Of a stretch of DNA of 64,000 nt, positions 1 through 8,981 are shown piece by piece. Position 1 is the stretch's first letter. Each line of letters opens with the position of its first letter. This DNA comes from JBGOTP01 sp963717075 (lineage in GTDB: Bacteria > Acidobacteriota > Vicinamibacteria > Vicinamibacterales > CAVVIG01): contig CAVQVI010000010.1 in NCBI GenBank assembly GCA_963717075.1, positions 1 through 64,000 of the forward strand, given 5' to 3'. The notes beneath the pieces are model-generated. The model did no database searches. It was not told the DNA's origin and saw only the letters and a list, made by a program, of their open reading frames with translations. The position numbers were made by a program, and so were the translations under genes.

Positions 1-125
1 GATCAGCGGGTGCGGGGGCCCCAAATGGGGCTTCTTGAATTTCCGGAATAAAGTGCCTTTCGCGCATGATTCACGCTCCCTGGAGGGGCGTCATGCGCGA
101 GATTCAGGTCAAAACAAGGGGGAGG

Positions 126-197
126 AGCGGGTGACGGGATTCGAACCCGCGAATGCTTGCTTGGGAAGCAAGTGCCTTGCCACTTGGCTACACCCGC
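126..197 (-). tRNA. tRNA-Gly (anticodon CCC)
   Basis: Read on the minus strand, this folds as a complete cloverleaf. It has a 7-bp acceptor stem (GCGGGTG with CACCCGC), an anticodon stem CTTGC/GCAAG around the 7-nt loop TTCCCAA, and a T-arm containing GGTTCGAATCC. The anticodon is CCC, which reads the Gly codon GGG. The 3' CCA is not encoded, as in many bacteria. It lies just downstream of cinA on the same strand. Confidence 0.95.
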
Positions 198-231
198 GTG
201 CCACGCGATTATATCTGGGCGAACAAGAGTG

Positions 232-1408
232 TCAAGCAGCGCGGCCCTTCGCCTCACGCAAACTGCGCCAGAGGAAGTACAGCGCCACATTCACCCCCCA
301 GCGATCGGCGCTTGGCGGTGGACCGCCAAAGGTCCGCGCCTTGGCTTCGCGTGCGCCCGGCGCGAGGCGCACGATGAGTATCTCCGATGTTGGCGAAGCC
401 GCATGGACCGCAAGCCCAAGCCCGATTGCGGCGTCGCGTGCTTCCATCCAACGCCGGGTTTCGAATTCCACCTGCTCGAGATTCTCGGGGCGCCCGGACA
501 GCGCGAGGCCACCCGCATATACCTCGGCCTGCCCGGCGTTGGCCAGCCGCCCCGCAAGCTTGCCGCCGGCCCCCCATTCGACGCTGACCACGCGCATACC
601 CGCCTCGCCCGCCATTGCGAGTGCGACCCCCTCCAGCGTTTCCTCATCGGCACCAAAGATGGCCTCCGGTAAGCGCCGCCGGATCTCCGCTTCGAGCCGG
701 CCAACTTCGGCCGCAAGGTCCGCCTCTCGCTCACCCTTAGCGGTAATGCGCACATCGATGATTCCATTGTGCGCCGCGAGACCCACCGTTGGATTGCCTA
801 GCGCTTCGAATTCGCCGATCTTCTCGTCGATCGCCGCTTCTCCCAGCCCCGCCACGTGCAAGACGCGCGAGCGGAACATCGCACGCACGCCGAGCCGGCG
901 AGACAGATAAGGAATGACCGCCTCGGCCAGCATATGCTGCATTTCGCGCGGTACGCCGGGCAGCGTGAGCACGCAGCTGCGCTCTGTCTCGACGATGAAG
1001 CCCGGTGCCGTGCCCACCGGATTCCGGATCTCGGTCGCGCCCTGCGGCATGTAGGCCTGGCGGCGGTTGGTCTCCGGCGTGGCGCGCGCCCAACGCGCCA
1101 TGCGTTCATGGATTTCCTGCCACAACTCGTCGCGGAATTCGAGAGGGCCGATCCACCGCGCGCGCCACCGCTTCGCGCGTCGGGTCGTCGACGGTCGGGC
1201 CCAGGCCGCCGGTGGTGATCACCGCCTCGGCCCGCGAGAGACCCAGGCGGATTGCCTCCGCAATGCGTTCGGGGTTATCGCCAACCGTGGTCTTCCAGAA
1301 GAGATCAATCCCCGCGTTGCGCAAAGCGCGCGCAATGTACTGGGCATTGCTGTCGAGGATATCGCCCAGCAAGAGCTCGGTGCCGATGGTGATGATTTCG
1401 ACGGCCAC
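232..1408 (-). CDS. cinA: CinA-family protein (MoaB-like domain plus degenerate amidase domain), one frameshift
   Basis: CinA proteins join an N-terminal molybdopterin-binding-like (COG1058, ADP-ribose pyrophosphatase) domain to a C-terminal nicotinamide-nucleotide amidase domain. The start is GTG at 1408, preceded by GGAG, and gives VAVEIITIGTELLLG. The first domain shows the ITIGTELL and TTGGLGPTVDD motifs. The reading frame breaks near 1145: one extra base in a CCCTCTCG stretch separates ARAVDRP from the continuation LEFRDELWQEIHERM, and removing it gives about 391 residues, close to the family norm of about 410. The C-terminal domain has VEWGAGG where active amidases have AESCTGG, so the catalytic Ser/Thr are not visible. 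That domain is probably inactive. The frame break is more likely sequence error than decay. Confidence 0.85.
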
Positions 1409-1570
1409 AGATATCTCCTGCTCCCCGATGGACTGCATGCGTCCGCAGCGGGTGAGCCAGTCGCCGCAGGCCCAATCCGGGCTGCCCACGGTCCTCTCGG
1501 ATGGAGGAGGATCGGACTGGGTAGGGACAGGCAAGGAATGCGACGGGCTCGGGAGCGTGCTTGGAGGAGG

Positions 1571-2285
1571 CTACTTCTCGCCCAGGTAGGCTTTGCGCAC
1601 CATCTCATTGGCGCGCAGTCGGGCGGCCGTGTCCTCCAGGACGATGTTGCCGGTCTGCAGCACGTAACCGCGCGAGGCAATCGATAGCGCCATCAGCGCG
1701 TTCTGCTCAACCAGGAGGACCGTCGTCCCTTCCTTGTTGATGGCACTGATCGTGGCGAAGATGCTCTCCACCAGGATCGGTGCCAGCCCCATCGAGGGCT
1801 CATCCAACAAGAGAAGGCGTGGGCGCGCCATCAGCGCACGGCCGATGGCCAGCATCTGTTGCTCGCCGCCAGAAAGCGTACCCGCGACCTGGCGTGAACG
1901 TTCCTTGAGCCGTGGAAACACCTGGAAGAACTCGCTGCAAATCCTGAGTGATACCGGCGCGATCGGACCGCGTGTAGGCGCCCAGATCGAGATTCTCGGC
2001 GACGGTCAGGCGGGCGAACACACCCCGACCCTCGGGCACCATCGACACTCCCTTATAGACCACCTGGTGGGCCTTGAATCCCGCCAGGTCCTCGCCGTTC
2101 AGACGCACGCTTCCTTGCCGCGGTTTGATTGCGCCGCAGATGGTTCGGAGGGTGGTTGACTTCCCCGCCCCGTTGCCGCCAATGAGGGTGACAATCTCGC
2201 CTTCCTCAACGGTCAGCGAGATGCCCTTGAGGGCATGGATGTTGCCGTAGTAGGTGTGCAGATCGCGCACTTCGAGCATCGTCAT
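1571..2285 (-). CDS. livF: Branched-chain amino acid ABC transporter ATPase LivF, one frameshift
   Basis: This is the second ATPase of a HAAT-type (branched-chain amino acid) importer, working on the cytoplasmic face with LivG. Walker A is GGNGAGKS (residues 36-43). After the break come the ABC signature LSGGEQQ, Walker B LLLLDEP and the switch His region LLVEQN. The frame is interrupted near 1922 by one extra base; removal joins LQRVL to FPRLKERSRQVAGTLSGGEQ and yields about 237 residues, the usual LivF length. It is the last gene of the livK-H-M-G-F operon, 26 bp after livG. The substrate cannot be read from the ATPase; urea or amides are alternatives within this family. Confidence 0.9.
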
Positions 2286-2311
2286 TGGCGGCTACCATCC
2301 GGTGAGCCGGA

Positions 2312-3118
2312 TCACTGCAGGCTTGCGGAGTTGGAGCCGCCCAAGCCCGAGGCGGCCCCTCGACCAAGATAGGCTTCAATCACGCGCGGGTTTTTCTGGA
2401 TTTCTCGCGGCAGCCCCTCGGCGATCTTCACCCCGTAATCGAGCACGGTGACCTGATCGCTGATGCCCATGACCACGCGCATGTCGTGCTCGATGAGCAG
2501 GATGGTGATACCCAATTCGCTGCGCAGTCGCTGGATGAAGGCCATCATCTCTTCCGTCTCGTGCGGGTTCATGCCGGCCGTCGGCTCGTCCAGCAGCAAG
2601 AGGCGCGGCTGGTTGGCCAGCGCGCGGGCGATCTCCAGTCGGCGCTGAGCGCCGTAGGGCATATTGCGTGCCAGTTGGTCACCCATGCCGGCCAGCCCAA
2701 CGAAGCGCAACAGGCGCGTCGCCTCGCGCAAGGCTTGGATCTCTTCCCGCTTCATGCGCGGTGTGTGCAGAATGGACTCGATCCAGGTGGCGCTCAGACG
2801 GGGGTGCTGGCCGACCAGGATGTTCTCAATGGCGGTCATGTTCTTGAAGAGGCGTATGTTCTGATAGGTGCGCGCAATGCCCAGTTCGGCGATTTGATCC
2901 GGCGCAAGGCCAACCAGTGCGCGACCCTCGAGGAGGATCTGTCCTTCTTCGGGCGGGTAGAAGCCGGATACGCAGTTGAAGAAGGTTGTCTTGCCCGCGC
3001 CGTTCGGGCCGATGACGCTGGCGATCATCTTCTCATTCACGACCAGGTCGACCGCGCTGACCGCCGTCAGACCGCCAAAGCGCTTGGTGACCTTGTGGGT
3101 CTCCAGGACGGCGCTCAT
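2312..3118 (-). CDS. livG: Branched-chain amino acid ABC transporter ATPase LivG
   Basis: An intact 268-residue ATPase of the LivG family. Walker A is GPNGAGKT (37-44), followed by the Q-loop region with RTYQNIRLF, the variant signature YGAQRRLEIARAL and Walker B LLLLDEPTAGMNP. The C-terminus carries the family-typical EGLPREIQKNPRVIEAYLG. Its start overlaps the livM stop by 4 bp, implying translational coupling. With LivF it forms the ATPase heterodimer that drives the LivH/LivM permease. Confidence 0.95.
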   Translation of the reverse strand: MSAVLETHKVTKRFGGLTAVSAVDLVVNEKMIASVIGPNGAGKTTFFNCVSGFYPPEEGQILLEGRALVGLAPDQIAELGIARTYQNIRLFKNMTAIENILVGQHPRLSATWIESILHTPRMKREEIQALREATRLLRFVGLAGMGDQLARNMPYGAQRRLEIARALANQPRLLLLDEPTAGMNPHETEEMMAFIQRLRSELGITILLIEHDMRVVMGISDQVTVLDYGVKIAEGLPREIQKNPRVIEAYLGRGAASGLGGSNSASLQ

Positions 3119-4710
3119 GAGGCTCCTCCTCTAGGTTCGGCAGGCGGCCCGCCTGGCGCGGCCTCCTCGTGTTCTCCATGGATCTCCAGGCTGCGCCGCG
3201 CCGAGGGGATCAGCCCTTCCGGCCGCGCAATCATCATCACGACCAAAAGCGCGCCGAAGGCCAGAATGCGATAGTCCTGCAGCTGGCGCAGCACCTCGGG
3301 CAGCCCCTTGAGCACAAACGCGCCGGCAATCACGCCGGGGATGCTGCCCATGCCGCCAACAATCACCAGACATAGCACGTTGATCGACACCATCAGGTTG
3401 TGATCTTCGGGGCCGGTGAACTGGTTGCGGGAGGCGAACAGCGCGCCGCCCAGGCCGGCGAAGGCGGCGCCGATCGCAAAGGCCAGCAGTTTATGGCGCA
3501 GTGTGGAAATGCCCATCGCCTGCGCCACCGTCTCGTCTTCGCGCATGGCGACCCAGGCGCGCCCGACGCGCGATTTTTGCAGGCGGTCGGTCACGAAGAT
3601 CACCAGGAGCACACCCAGCACGATCAGGTATACGAATTCCACATCGGTGCTCAACCGACCGCCGAAGAAGGTCGGCCCGCCGATGGCGGGAACGCCGCGA
3701 GGCCCACCGCTAAACTTGGTCAGGACGTCGCTCTTGCTGAGCACACGGATGATTTCGCCGAAACCCAAGGTGACGATGGCCAGGTAGTCGCCGCGCATGC
3801 GCAGCACGGGAATGCCGAGCAGGATTCCGGCCAAGGCCGCCATGACGACACCCATGGGCAGCGCCGCCCAGAAGCTCCACATCAGGTGATGCGGGGCGGG
3901 CGCGGTGAGCAGCGCCATTGTGTATGCCCCGATGGCAAAGAAGGCCACATAGCCCAGGTCGAGCAACCCTGCCAGGCCGACGACGATGTTGAGACCCAAC
4001 CCAAGCAGCACGTAGATCCCAACCGTGCCGGCTGTGTAGTTCCAGAATTGCCCAAGCCGAAGGGGCAGAAGGAGCAGGGCGAGGCCCACCAAGATGTACA
4101 GGACGATACGTGCAGCGGGGGTGTGGAAGACCGGTTGGTGGATGAGCCAGGCCCGTGCCGGGCCGAAGCGCGCCCCCAGCCATGTCCACAGGCGACGTCG
4201 CCACTCGGCGCGCACGACTCCTCGCGCCAGGAGCGCCCCTGCCAGGCCGCACGCGGTGAAGAACCAGGCGTACGTGAGCGCCGCCTGCGCCACAGGAATC
4301 CCGAGCCCGAACAGCTTGAGGGCGTCCGGGATGAGTGCCGCCAGATAGCGACTGACCTCAATCTTGGCGGCGGCGAACGAACCCAACAGGTACGCGAGCC
4401 CGGCGGTCATCAGCCCGACCATCAACCCGCTCAACGTCCCGCCCAGAAGCGCGCCCGCCCAGCTGTCAGGGGATTGACGGCGTGCGCCGGCTGCGCCTGC
4501 CCACAGGCCCAGCAGGCCAAGGAAGATGAGCATGTCCAACTGGGCCCAGGTGAGAGCGAAGGCTCCCACCGTCGCCGGGTCCCGGTGACCGAGCAAGTTG
4601 CCGATCAACTCGCCCGCGATCACATTGAAACCGATCAGCACCAAGAAGACGGTCACGATGCTGAGCACGATCCCGGTGCGCAATCCGCTGCGCAGATGCG
4701 TAGCCATCAC
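3115..4710 (-). CDS. livM: Branched-chain amino acid ABC transporter permease LivM (long N-terminal region)
   Basis: A 531-residue permease of the LivM family. The C-terminal 320 residues contain the family core: GLGLNIVVGLAGLLDLGYVAFFAIGAY, the ABC-contact loop region around AMREDETVAQAMGI, and GGMGSIPGVIAGA. About 200 residues precede this core and hold roughly five extra hydrophobic segments, more than the usual 320-460-residue LivM. It overlaps livG by 4 bp and livH by 4 bp. Its role is to form the membrane channel with LivH. The function of the N-terminal extension is unknown. Confidence 0.93.
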   Translation of the reverse strand: MMATHLRSGLRTGIVLSIVTVFLVLIGFNVIAGELIGNLLGHRDPATVGAFALTWAQLDMLIFLGLLGLWAGAAGARRQSPDSWAGALLGGTLSGLMVGLMTAGLAYLLGSFAAAKIEVSRYLAALIPDALKLFGLGIPVAQAALTYAWFFTACGLAGALLARGVVRAEWRRRLWTWLGARFGPARAWLIHQPVFHTPAARIVLYILVGLALLLLPLRLGQFWNYTAGTVGIYVLLGLGLNIVVGLAGLLDLGYVAFFAIGAYTMALLTAPAPHHLMWSFWAALPMGVVMAALAGILLGIPVLRMRGDYLAIVTLGFGEIIRVLSKSDVLTKFSGGPRGVPAIGGPTFFGGRLSTDVEFVYLIVLGVLLVIFVTDRLQKSRVGRAWVAMREDETVAQAMGISTLRHKLLAFAIGAAFAGLGGALFASRNQFTGPEDHNLMVSINVLCLVIVGGMGSIPGVIAGAFVLKGLPEVLRQLQDYRILAFGALLVVMMIARPEGLIPSARRSLEIHGEHEEAAPGGPPAEPRGGAS

Positions 4711-5807
4711 ACCTTCTCCTCGGTGAGCACTTCGCCCAGGATCCCGGAGGGGCGGAAGATGAGCACCAGCACGAGGATCGAGAAGGCGATCACGTCCTTA
4801 AGTTGAAAGTCGATGCCCAGGATGGCTGGCCCGATCGACTCGACCACGCCCAGGAACAATCCCCCGAGCATGGCGCCCGGAATGTTTCCGATCCCGCCGA
4901 GCACGGCTGCGGTGAAGGCTTTGATGCCCGGCAGGAATCCAACGAAGTAGTAAACCAGCCCCAGGTGGATGCCCCACATGACACCCGCGGCGCCGGCCAG
5001 CGCGCCGCTGATGATAAAAGTGCGACTGATGACGGCATCGACGTCAATGCCCATTTGGGCCGCGACGGGCTTGTTCTCGGCCACCGCGCGCATGGCTCGC
5101 CCGAGGCGGGTGCGCCGCACCAGCGTGTATAGACCGATCATGATGGTGAGGGACAAGACCACGGTGAAGACGCCCGTGTAGGGCACGGCAATCGTCCCGT
5201 CGCCCAGGGGAATCGTCCAGCCCGCGCCGCGGGTGAGAACAGTCGGATTGACGTAGTCGCGGCGCTGCGTGCCGAACAGCAACTGCCCTGCGTTCTCCAG
5301 GAAGATGGAGGCGCCGATTGCGCTGATGAGTGGCACCAGGCGCGGCGCGCCTCGCAGCGGTCGGTAGGCGATGCGCTCGAGGAAGAATCCGGACAGGGAG
5401 GCCACGCTCATGCCGACGGCAAAGGCCAGCACGACCGAGATCACCACGTGAGCATCCAGGAAACTGATTGGCCCATCCGCGCCGGCGACCTTGATCGCGC
5501 GCAGGGCTTCGAAAACGAAGTACCCGCCGAAGGCGCCAATCATCATCACGTCGCCGTGGGCGAAATTGATCATGAACAAAATGCCGTACACCAGGGTATA
5601 GCCGATCGCGATGAGTGCGTAGACGCTGCCCAGGATCAGCCCGGCGATGGCAAAGCGTATCCAGGTGTCGGGGCCGAATACCGTTGTGCGCAGGACGGTC
5701 GTGAAGCGCCAGAGGATGAAACCAGCGACGAGAATGGCCAACGCCACCTGAGCGATGCGGTAGGCATTGACCGGGAGGCGTGCACGAGAGGAGGGGATGG
5801 GGTCCAT
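4707..5807 (-). CDS. livH: Branched-chain amino acid ABC transporter permease LivH
   Basis: A 366-residue membrane permease with the LivH core: GLILGSVYALIAIGYTLVYGILFMINFAHGDVMMIGAFGGYF, the RPLRGAPRLVPLISAIGASIFLEN segment, and GGIGNIPGAMLGGLFLGVVES. These are typical of HAAT transporters for branched-chain amino acids or amides. About 50 N-terminal residues form an additional hydrophobic helix. It pairs with LivM, whose start overlaps its stop by 4 bp. A strong hairpin separates it from the binding-protein gene upstream. Confidence 0.93.
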   Translation of the reverse strand: MDPIPSSRARLPVNAYRIAQVALAILVAGFILWRFTTVLRTTVFGPDTWIRFAIAGLILGSVYALIAIGYTLVYGILFMINFAHGDVMMIGAFGGYFVFEALRAIKVAGADGPISFLDAHVVISVVLAFAVGMSVASLSGFFLERIAYRPLRGAPRLVPLISAIGASIFLENAGQLLFGTQRRDYVNPTVLTRGAGWTIPLGDGTIAVPYTGVFTVVLSLTIMIGLYTLVRRTRLGRAMRAVAENKPVAAQMGIDVDAVISRTFIISGALAGAAGVMWGIHLGLVYYFVGFLPGIKAFTAAVLGGIGNIPGAMLGGLFLGVVESIGPAILGIDFQLKDVIAFSILVLVLIFRPSGILGEVLTEEKV

Positions 5808-5844
5808 ATCGGCGGCATGCCTATGTCGTTCGGGCTACCAAGGA

Positions 5845-5876
5845 GAGCGGGGCCGCCGCTGTCTGCGGCCCCGCTC
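5845..5876 (-). promoter_or_regulatory. Intra-operon hairpin between livK and livH
   Basis: A 12-bp perfect stem (5845-5856 with 5865-5876, GC-rich, 8-nt loop) lies in the 91-bp gap after the binding-protein gene. There is no U-run on the operon strand. By analogy with many ABC operons it probably protects or partly terminates the transcript, so that binding protein is made in excess over permease. That role is inferred. Confidence 0.6.
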
Positions 5877-5898
5877 GCTGAAGAAACGGAGATCCCTT

Positions 5899-7158
5899 CT
5901 ACTTGGGGGCTTCAACCCACTTGCCGCCCTGGATGATGTAGAAGGTCGGGCCGGAACCCGCGCACTCGCCGACTGCTGTGCAGGTTACCGTACCGGAAAG
6001 CCCCTGGTAGTCCTTGATTCCGCGCACCGCCGCGACCAGCGCGCCGCGTGGAATGTAGAGTTTGCCGTCGCCTCCGAGGACGCCTACGTCCTTGATCACT
6101 TTGATCAGCACCGCAGCCGAGTCATAAGCGGTCCAGGAGTAGGGGGAGAGCTTGCCCGGAACCACGGCCCAGCGCGATTCGTAGGCTGCATCGAACGTGC
6201 TCTTGGCGTCGGATGCGGCGGGGATGAGCGCCGTGCTGTAGGCCCCTTCGCCGTTGGCGCCAGTGCGGTCGAGGAAGTCCTGTCCAAAGGTGCCGTCATC
6301 GCCGAAGAACTTGGTCGTCGAAAGCCCAGCGGCCTTCATTTCATTGACGATCACCACACCTTCTGCGGTGTAGCCGCCGAAGTACAGAACCTCTGGCGAT
6401 AGCGCCGCCAGCGAGGTGAGCACGGCCGTGTAGTCCGACTCGCCGGGTGTGATCGCCTGGTAGGCGAGCACCTCGCCGCCAAGCTTCTTGAACTCGTCGC
6501 TCACAACCTGTGACAGACCCTGGCCGTACGCCTGACCGTCGTGCAGAATGGCAATCTTGCGCGCAGCCAGCTTGTTATACATGTAGTCGGCGGCAAACCG
6601 GCCCTGGTCGGCGTCGGTGAAGACCAGACGGTTGAAGACCGCCGAGCCAGCCTTGGTCAGGTCGGGGTTCGTCGCCGAAGGTGACATCATCGGCAATCCG
6701 GCCTTTTCGTAGATGGGTATGGCGGCCAAGGTTGCGCCAGAGAAGATGTGCCCGGCGATCGCAACCACCGTCGGATCGGAGACCAGCTTGTTGGCCACTG
6801 CAGCGCCGCCCTCGGGCGCGCCTTGGTCATCTTCCGCCACCAGCTCGAACTTGAACCCGTTGAACTCACCGCCATCGTCGATGGCGATCAACGCGCCCTG
6901 CGAGATATCCTTGCCGAACGCGGCGTTGTCGCCGGTCATCGGCGCACCCATGCCGATCTTGATTGTCTGGCCGGGGTCGATCACAGCGCAGCCGAAGGCG
7001 TCGCTGGCGCATGCGTCGGGCGGGCCCGCCGGAGCGCTGGTGGGCGCCATCGCGGTGGGTTGCTCTGGAGCTGCCGTTGGGGCAGGTGTGGCGGTGGCGC
7101 ACGCCGCCAACAGAATGCTCAAAACAAAGAACGCGGACAGAATATGGCGCACTTTCAT
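5899..7158 (-). CDS. livK: HAAT-family substrate-binding lipoprotein (LivK-like)
   Basis: A 419-residue extracellular binding protein anchored by lipid. The start ATG at 7158 has a strong GGAGGAGG ribosome site. The signal peptide ends in a lipobox (LLAAC, Cys20), followed by a Thr/Pro/Ala linker typical of Chloroflexota lipoproteins. The mature part begins IKIGMGAPMTGDNAAFG, the hallmark of periplasmic-binding-protein type 1 Leu/Ile/Val receptors, and continues with GVVIVNEMKAAGL and DGTFGQDFLDR. It is the first gene of the liv operon. A longer in-frame form starting at GTG 7290 is unlikely, because it would bury the signal peptide. Branched-chain amino acids are the default ligand but are not proven. 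Confidence 0.92.
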   Translation of the reverse strand: MKVRHILSAFFVLSILLAACATATPAPTAAPEQPTAMAPTSAPAGPPDACASDAFGCAVIDPGQTIKIGMGAPMTGDNAAFGKDISQGALIAIDDGGEFNGFKFELVAEDDQGAPEGGAAVANKLVSDPTVVAIAGHIFSGATLAAIPIYEKAGLPMMSPSATNPDLTKAGSAVFNRLVFTDADQGRFAADYMYNKLAARKIAILHDGQAYGQGLSQVVSDEFKKLGGEVLAYQAITPGESDYTAVLTSLAALSPEVLYFGGYTAEGVVIVNEMKAAGLSTTKFFGDDGTFGQDFLDRTGANGEGAYSTALIPAASDAKSTFDAAYESRWAVVPGKLSPYSWTAYDSAAVLIKVIKDVGVLGGDGKLYIPRGALVAAVRGIKDYQGLSGTVTCTAVGECAGSGPTFYIIQGGKWVEAPK

Positions 7159-7535
7159 GGGAGTTCCTCCTCCTTTGGTGCATGGCAAACCGACGTGCGG
7201 ATCCGATCGAGCTGTGAGGACGTGTGAAGGTACGGGTTCATTCGGCAAGGCCGTCGGGCCTTGCGCCCATTCGAGCAGTCCGGTGATCACCTCCTTTCGC
7301 CTTCGAGGCGCTGATAAGGACGAGCGCCTGGCCCATACCGATGCCAGGCTCGGTCTGGTGACACATGATTAGGTTAGCCCAAACCACACGCTCCCCTTTT
7401 TCCGTGGGTTGAGCGGAAGCTTCAAGGAAGAGAAACAGTTGCTCGATTGTCGGGATGTCCGCCCACCTGCGCGGCGTGTGTTGCATCGGCGTGCGCCGGC
7501 CGGCGGGGCCCTCCAGGGCAGGACGTAGGTATTAG
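7159..7535 (-). promoter_or_regulatory. Long leader of the liv operon with a possible leader peptide and hairpins
   Basis: From the promoter below, the transcript carries about 375 untranslated nucleotides before livK. Within it is a short open frame on the minus strand (ATG 7366 or 7336, stop 7238-7240) that contains the consecutive codons CTC GTC CTT ATC (Leu-Val-Leu-Ile, 7313-7324). Downstream lies a perfect 8-bp stem with a CGAC loop (7245-7264) and, before it, a smaller hairpin around GCGCCTCGAAGGCG. No U-run follows the strong hairpin. The layout resembles a translational attenuator for branched-chain amino acids, but neither start codon has a good ribosome site. Otherwise the stretch is empty. 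Confidence 0.35.
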
Positions 7536-7539
7536 GGCA

Positions 7540-7569
7540 ATTATAAGCGGGCCAGGGGCTGCTTGTCAA
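7540..7569 (-). promoter_or_regulatory. Consensus sigma-70-type promoter of the liv operon
   Basis: On the minus strand TTGACA (7569-7564) and TATAAT (7545-7540) are both perfect consensus and are separated by 18 bp. The predicted start of transcription is near 7533, driving livK-H-M-G-F. Confidence 0.8.
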
Positions 7570-7733
7570 CTAAAACACCTATTCCGGCCGCATTTCCGCG
7601 CAGTGTTCGGGGGGGAAGAGCGGCTCCTGAGGTCACAGCATGCCGCCAGTATTCGGCTTGACCCTGGGTCGCAGAAGGCAGGCATGGGTTACTTCGCGCC
7701 GATGCTCGTGTCGGTGATGGCCTGCCGGCTCCC

Positions 7734-7762
7734 TTGACGTGCCCTTGCCCCGCGACTACGAT
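7734..7762 (+). promoter_or_regulatory. Promoter of the GT4 gene, predicting a leaderless mRNA
   Basis: TTGACG (7734-7739) and TACGAT (7757-7762) are spaced 17 bp. The -10 box ends only 7 nt before the ATG at 7770, so transcription should begin at or within a base or two of the start codon. No ribosome site can fit. Confidence 0.6.
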
Positions 7763-7769
7763 TGAAACG

Positions 7770-8981
7770 ATGGTCACACCTCCCTTGCGCATCGGAATGT
7801 TGGCGGATCTGTACAAGCCGCACATCAGCGGCGTCACGAATCACATCGCGCTGACCAAGCGCTTCCTGGAAGCCGCCGGGCATGAGGTGGCGGTCTTCAC
7901 GTTTGGGGGAGAAGATTACCAGGATGACGAGCCGAACGTCTTTCGCTCGCCGGGCCTGCCGCTTTCCGACACCGGTTATTCGCTGGGACTGCGCTATCCG
8001 TGGCGCGTGCGGCAGCAGCTCGAGCGCATGGATATTCTGCATGCGCATCATCCGTTCGTGTCGGGGCGTTTGGGGTTGCGCTACGCGCGTCCGTTCGGAC
8101 AACCCGTGGTCTTCACCAACCACACGCGCTACGACTTGTACGCTCAGTACTACGTGCCGCTCATGCCCGAGCCGCTCACCCAGGCCGTCTTGCAAGCCTA
8201 CTTTCCCTCCTTCTGCCGCGAGTGCGCCATGGTCATCAGCCCTTCGCGCAGCGTGGCGGACGTGCTGCGCGGCTTCGGGGTGACCTCGCCCATCCAGATC
8301 CTGCCCAACGGAGTGGATCTCGAGCCGTTTCGCCAGGCGCTGCCCTCCGACTTGCGCCACCAACTGGGTATCGCCCGCAACGACGTGCTGGGAGTGTACG
8401 TTGGACGGCTGGGGCCGGAGAAGAACCTGGCCTTCCTGCTGCGGGCGGTGCGCGGCGCGGCCGCCGCCTGGCCCGGGCTGCATTTGGTCCTGATCGGCAG
8501 CGGGCCGGAGCGGGAGAACCTCGAGGCTCAGGTGGCCGACGCGCGCCTGACCGGGCGCATCCACTTCCTGGGTGGCATCCCCTACGACGAAATGCCGGCC
8601 CATTTGGCGGCGGCGGATTTCTTCGTGACCGCCTCGACCACCGAGGTTCATCCGCTGACGATCATCGAAAGCATGGCCGCGGGGTTGCCGGCCGTCGGCA
8701 TCCATTCGCCCGGCATCGACGACTTGATCGAACACGAGACCAACGGGTTGATGGCGGAGGACGACCTGGCGGGTCTGAGCGCGATGATCACGCGCATGGC
8801 CGGCGACCGCGATTTGCGCGCGCGGCTGCGGCGTGGCGCGCGGCGGACCGCCGAGGATTACGACATCCGGCGTACCGTGGACTTGTTGCAGGAGGCCTAC
8901 GTGCGGGTCGTCCGTGACGCGCAACCGCGCCGCCCGGGACCGCTCGCGCGCTGGTGGCGTCGCATGCGAGTGCGGGTGTGA
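7770..8981 (+). CDS. GT4-family glycosyltransferase (1,2-diacylglycerol 3-glucosyltransferase-like)
   Basis: A 403-residue retaining GT-B glycosyltransferase. The N-terminal domain begins IGMLADLYKPHISGVTNHI, with the glycine-rich acceptor loop, then HAHHPF and TNHTRYDLYAQYY, which are typical of the branch that glucosylates diacylglycerol or phosphatidylinositol. The C-terminal nucleotide-sugar domain has YVGRLGPEKN and the E-x7-E motif in TEVHPLTIIESMAAGLP. The protein ends with a basic, Arg/Trp-rich tail that suits membrane attachment. It overlaps yraN by 4 bp. A role in glycolipid synthesis is inferred from family resemblance; polysaccharide synthesis is the alternative. Confidence 0.85.
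   Translation: MVTPPLRIGMLADLYKPHISGVTNHIALTKRFLEAAGHEVAVFTFGGEDYQDDEPNVFRSPGLPLSDTGYSLGLRYPWRVRQQLERMDILHAHHPFVSGRLGLRYARPFGQPVVFTNHTRYDLYAQYYVPLMPEPLTQAVLQAYFPSFCRECAMVISPSRSVADVLRGFGVTSPIQILPNGVDLEPFRQALPSDLRHQLGIARNDVLGVYVGRLGPEKNLAFLLRAVRGAAAAWPGLHLVLIGSGPERENLEAQVADARLTGRIHFLGGIPYDEMPAHLAAADFFVTASTTEVHPLTIIESMAAGLPAVGIHSPGIDDLIEHETNGLMAEDDLAGLSAMITRMAGDRDLRARLRRGARRTAEDYDIRRTVDLLQEAYVRVVRDAQPRRPGPLARWWRRMRVRV

Noticed and set aside
3400..4806. Long open frame of 468 codons on the plus strand inside livM
   Set aside because: It is the mirror of livM and livH, both clear permeases, and its composition (Gln/His/Glu/Asp-rich) is typical of antisense frames in GC-rich DNA.
7238..7486. 82-codon frame in the liv leader as an ordinary protein gene
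   Set aside because: No ribosome site and no recognisable protein. Only its downstream part is kept, as a possible leader peptide.
7689..8924. 411-codon minus-strand frame opposite the GT4 gene
   Set aside because: The plus-strand protein has clear GT-B motifs; the opposite frame has no recognisable domain.
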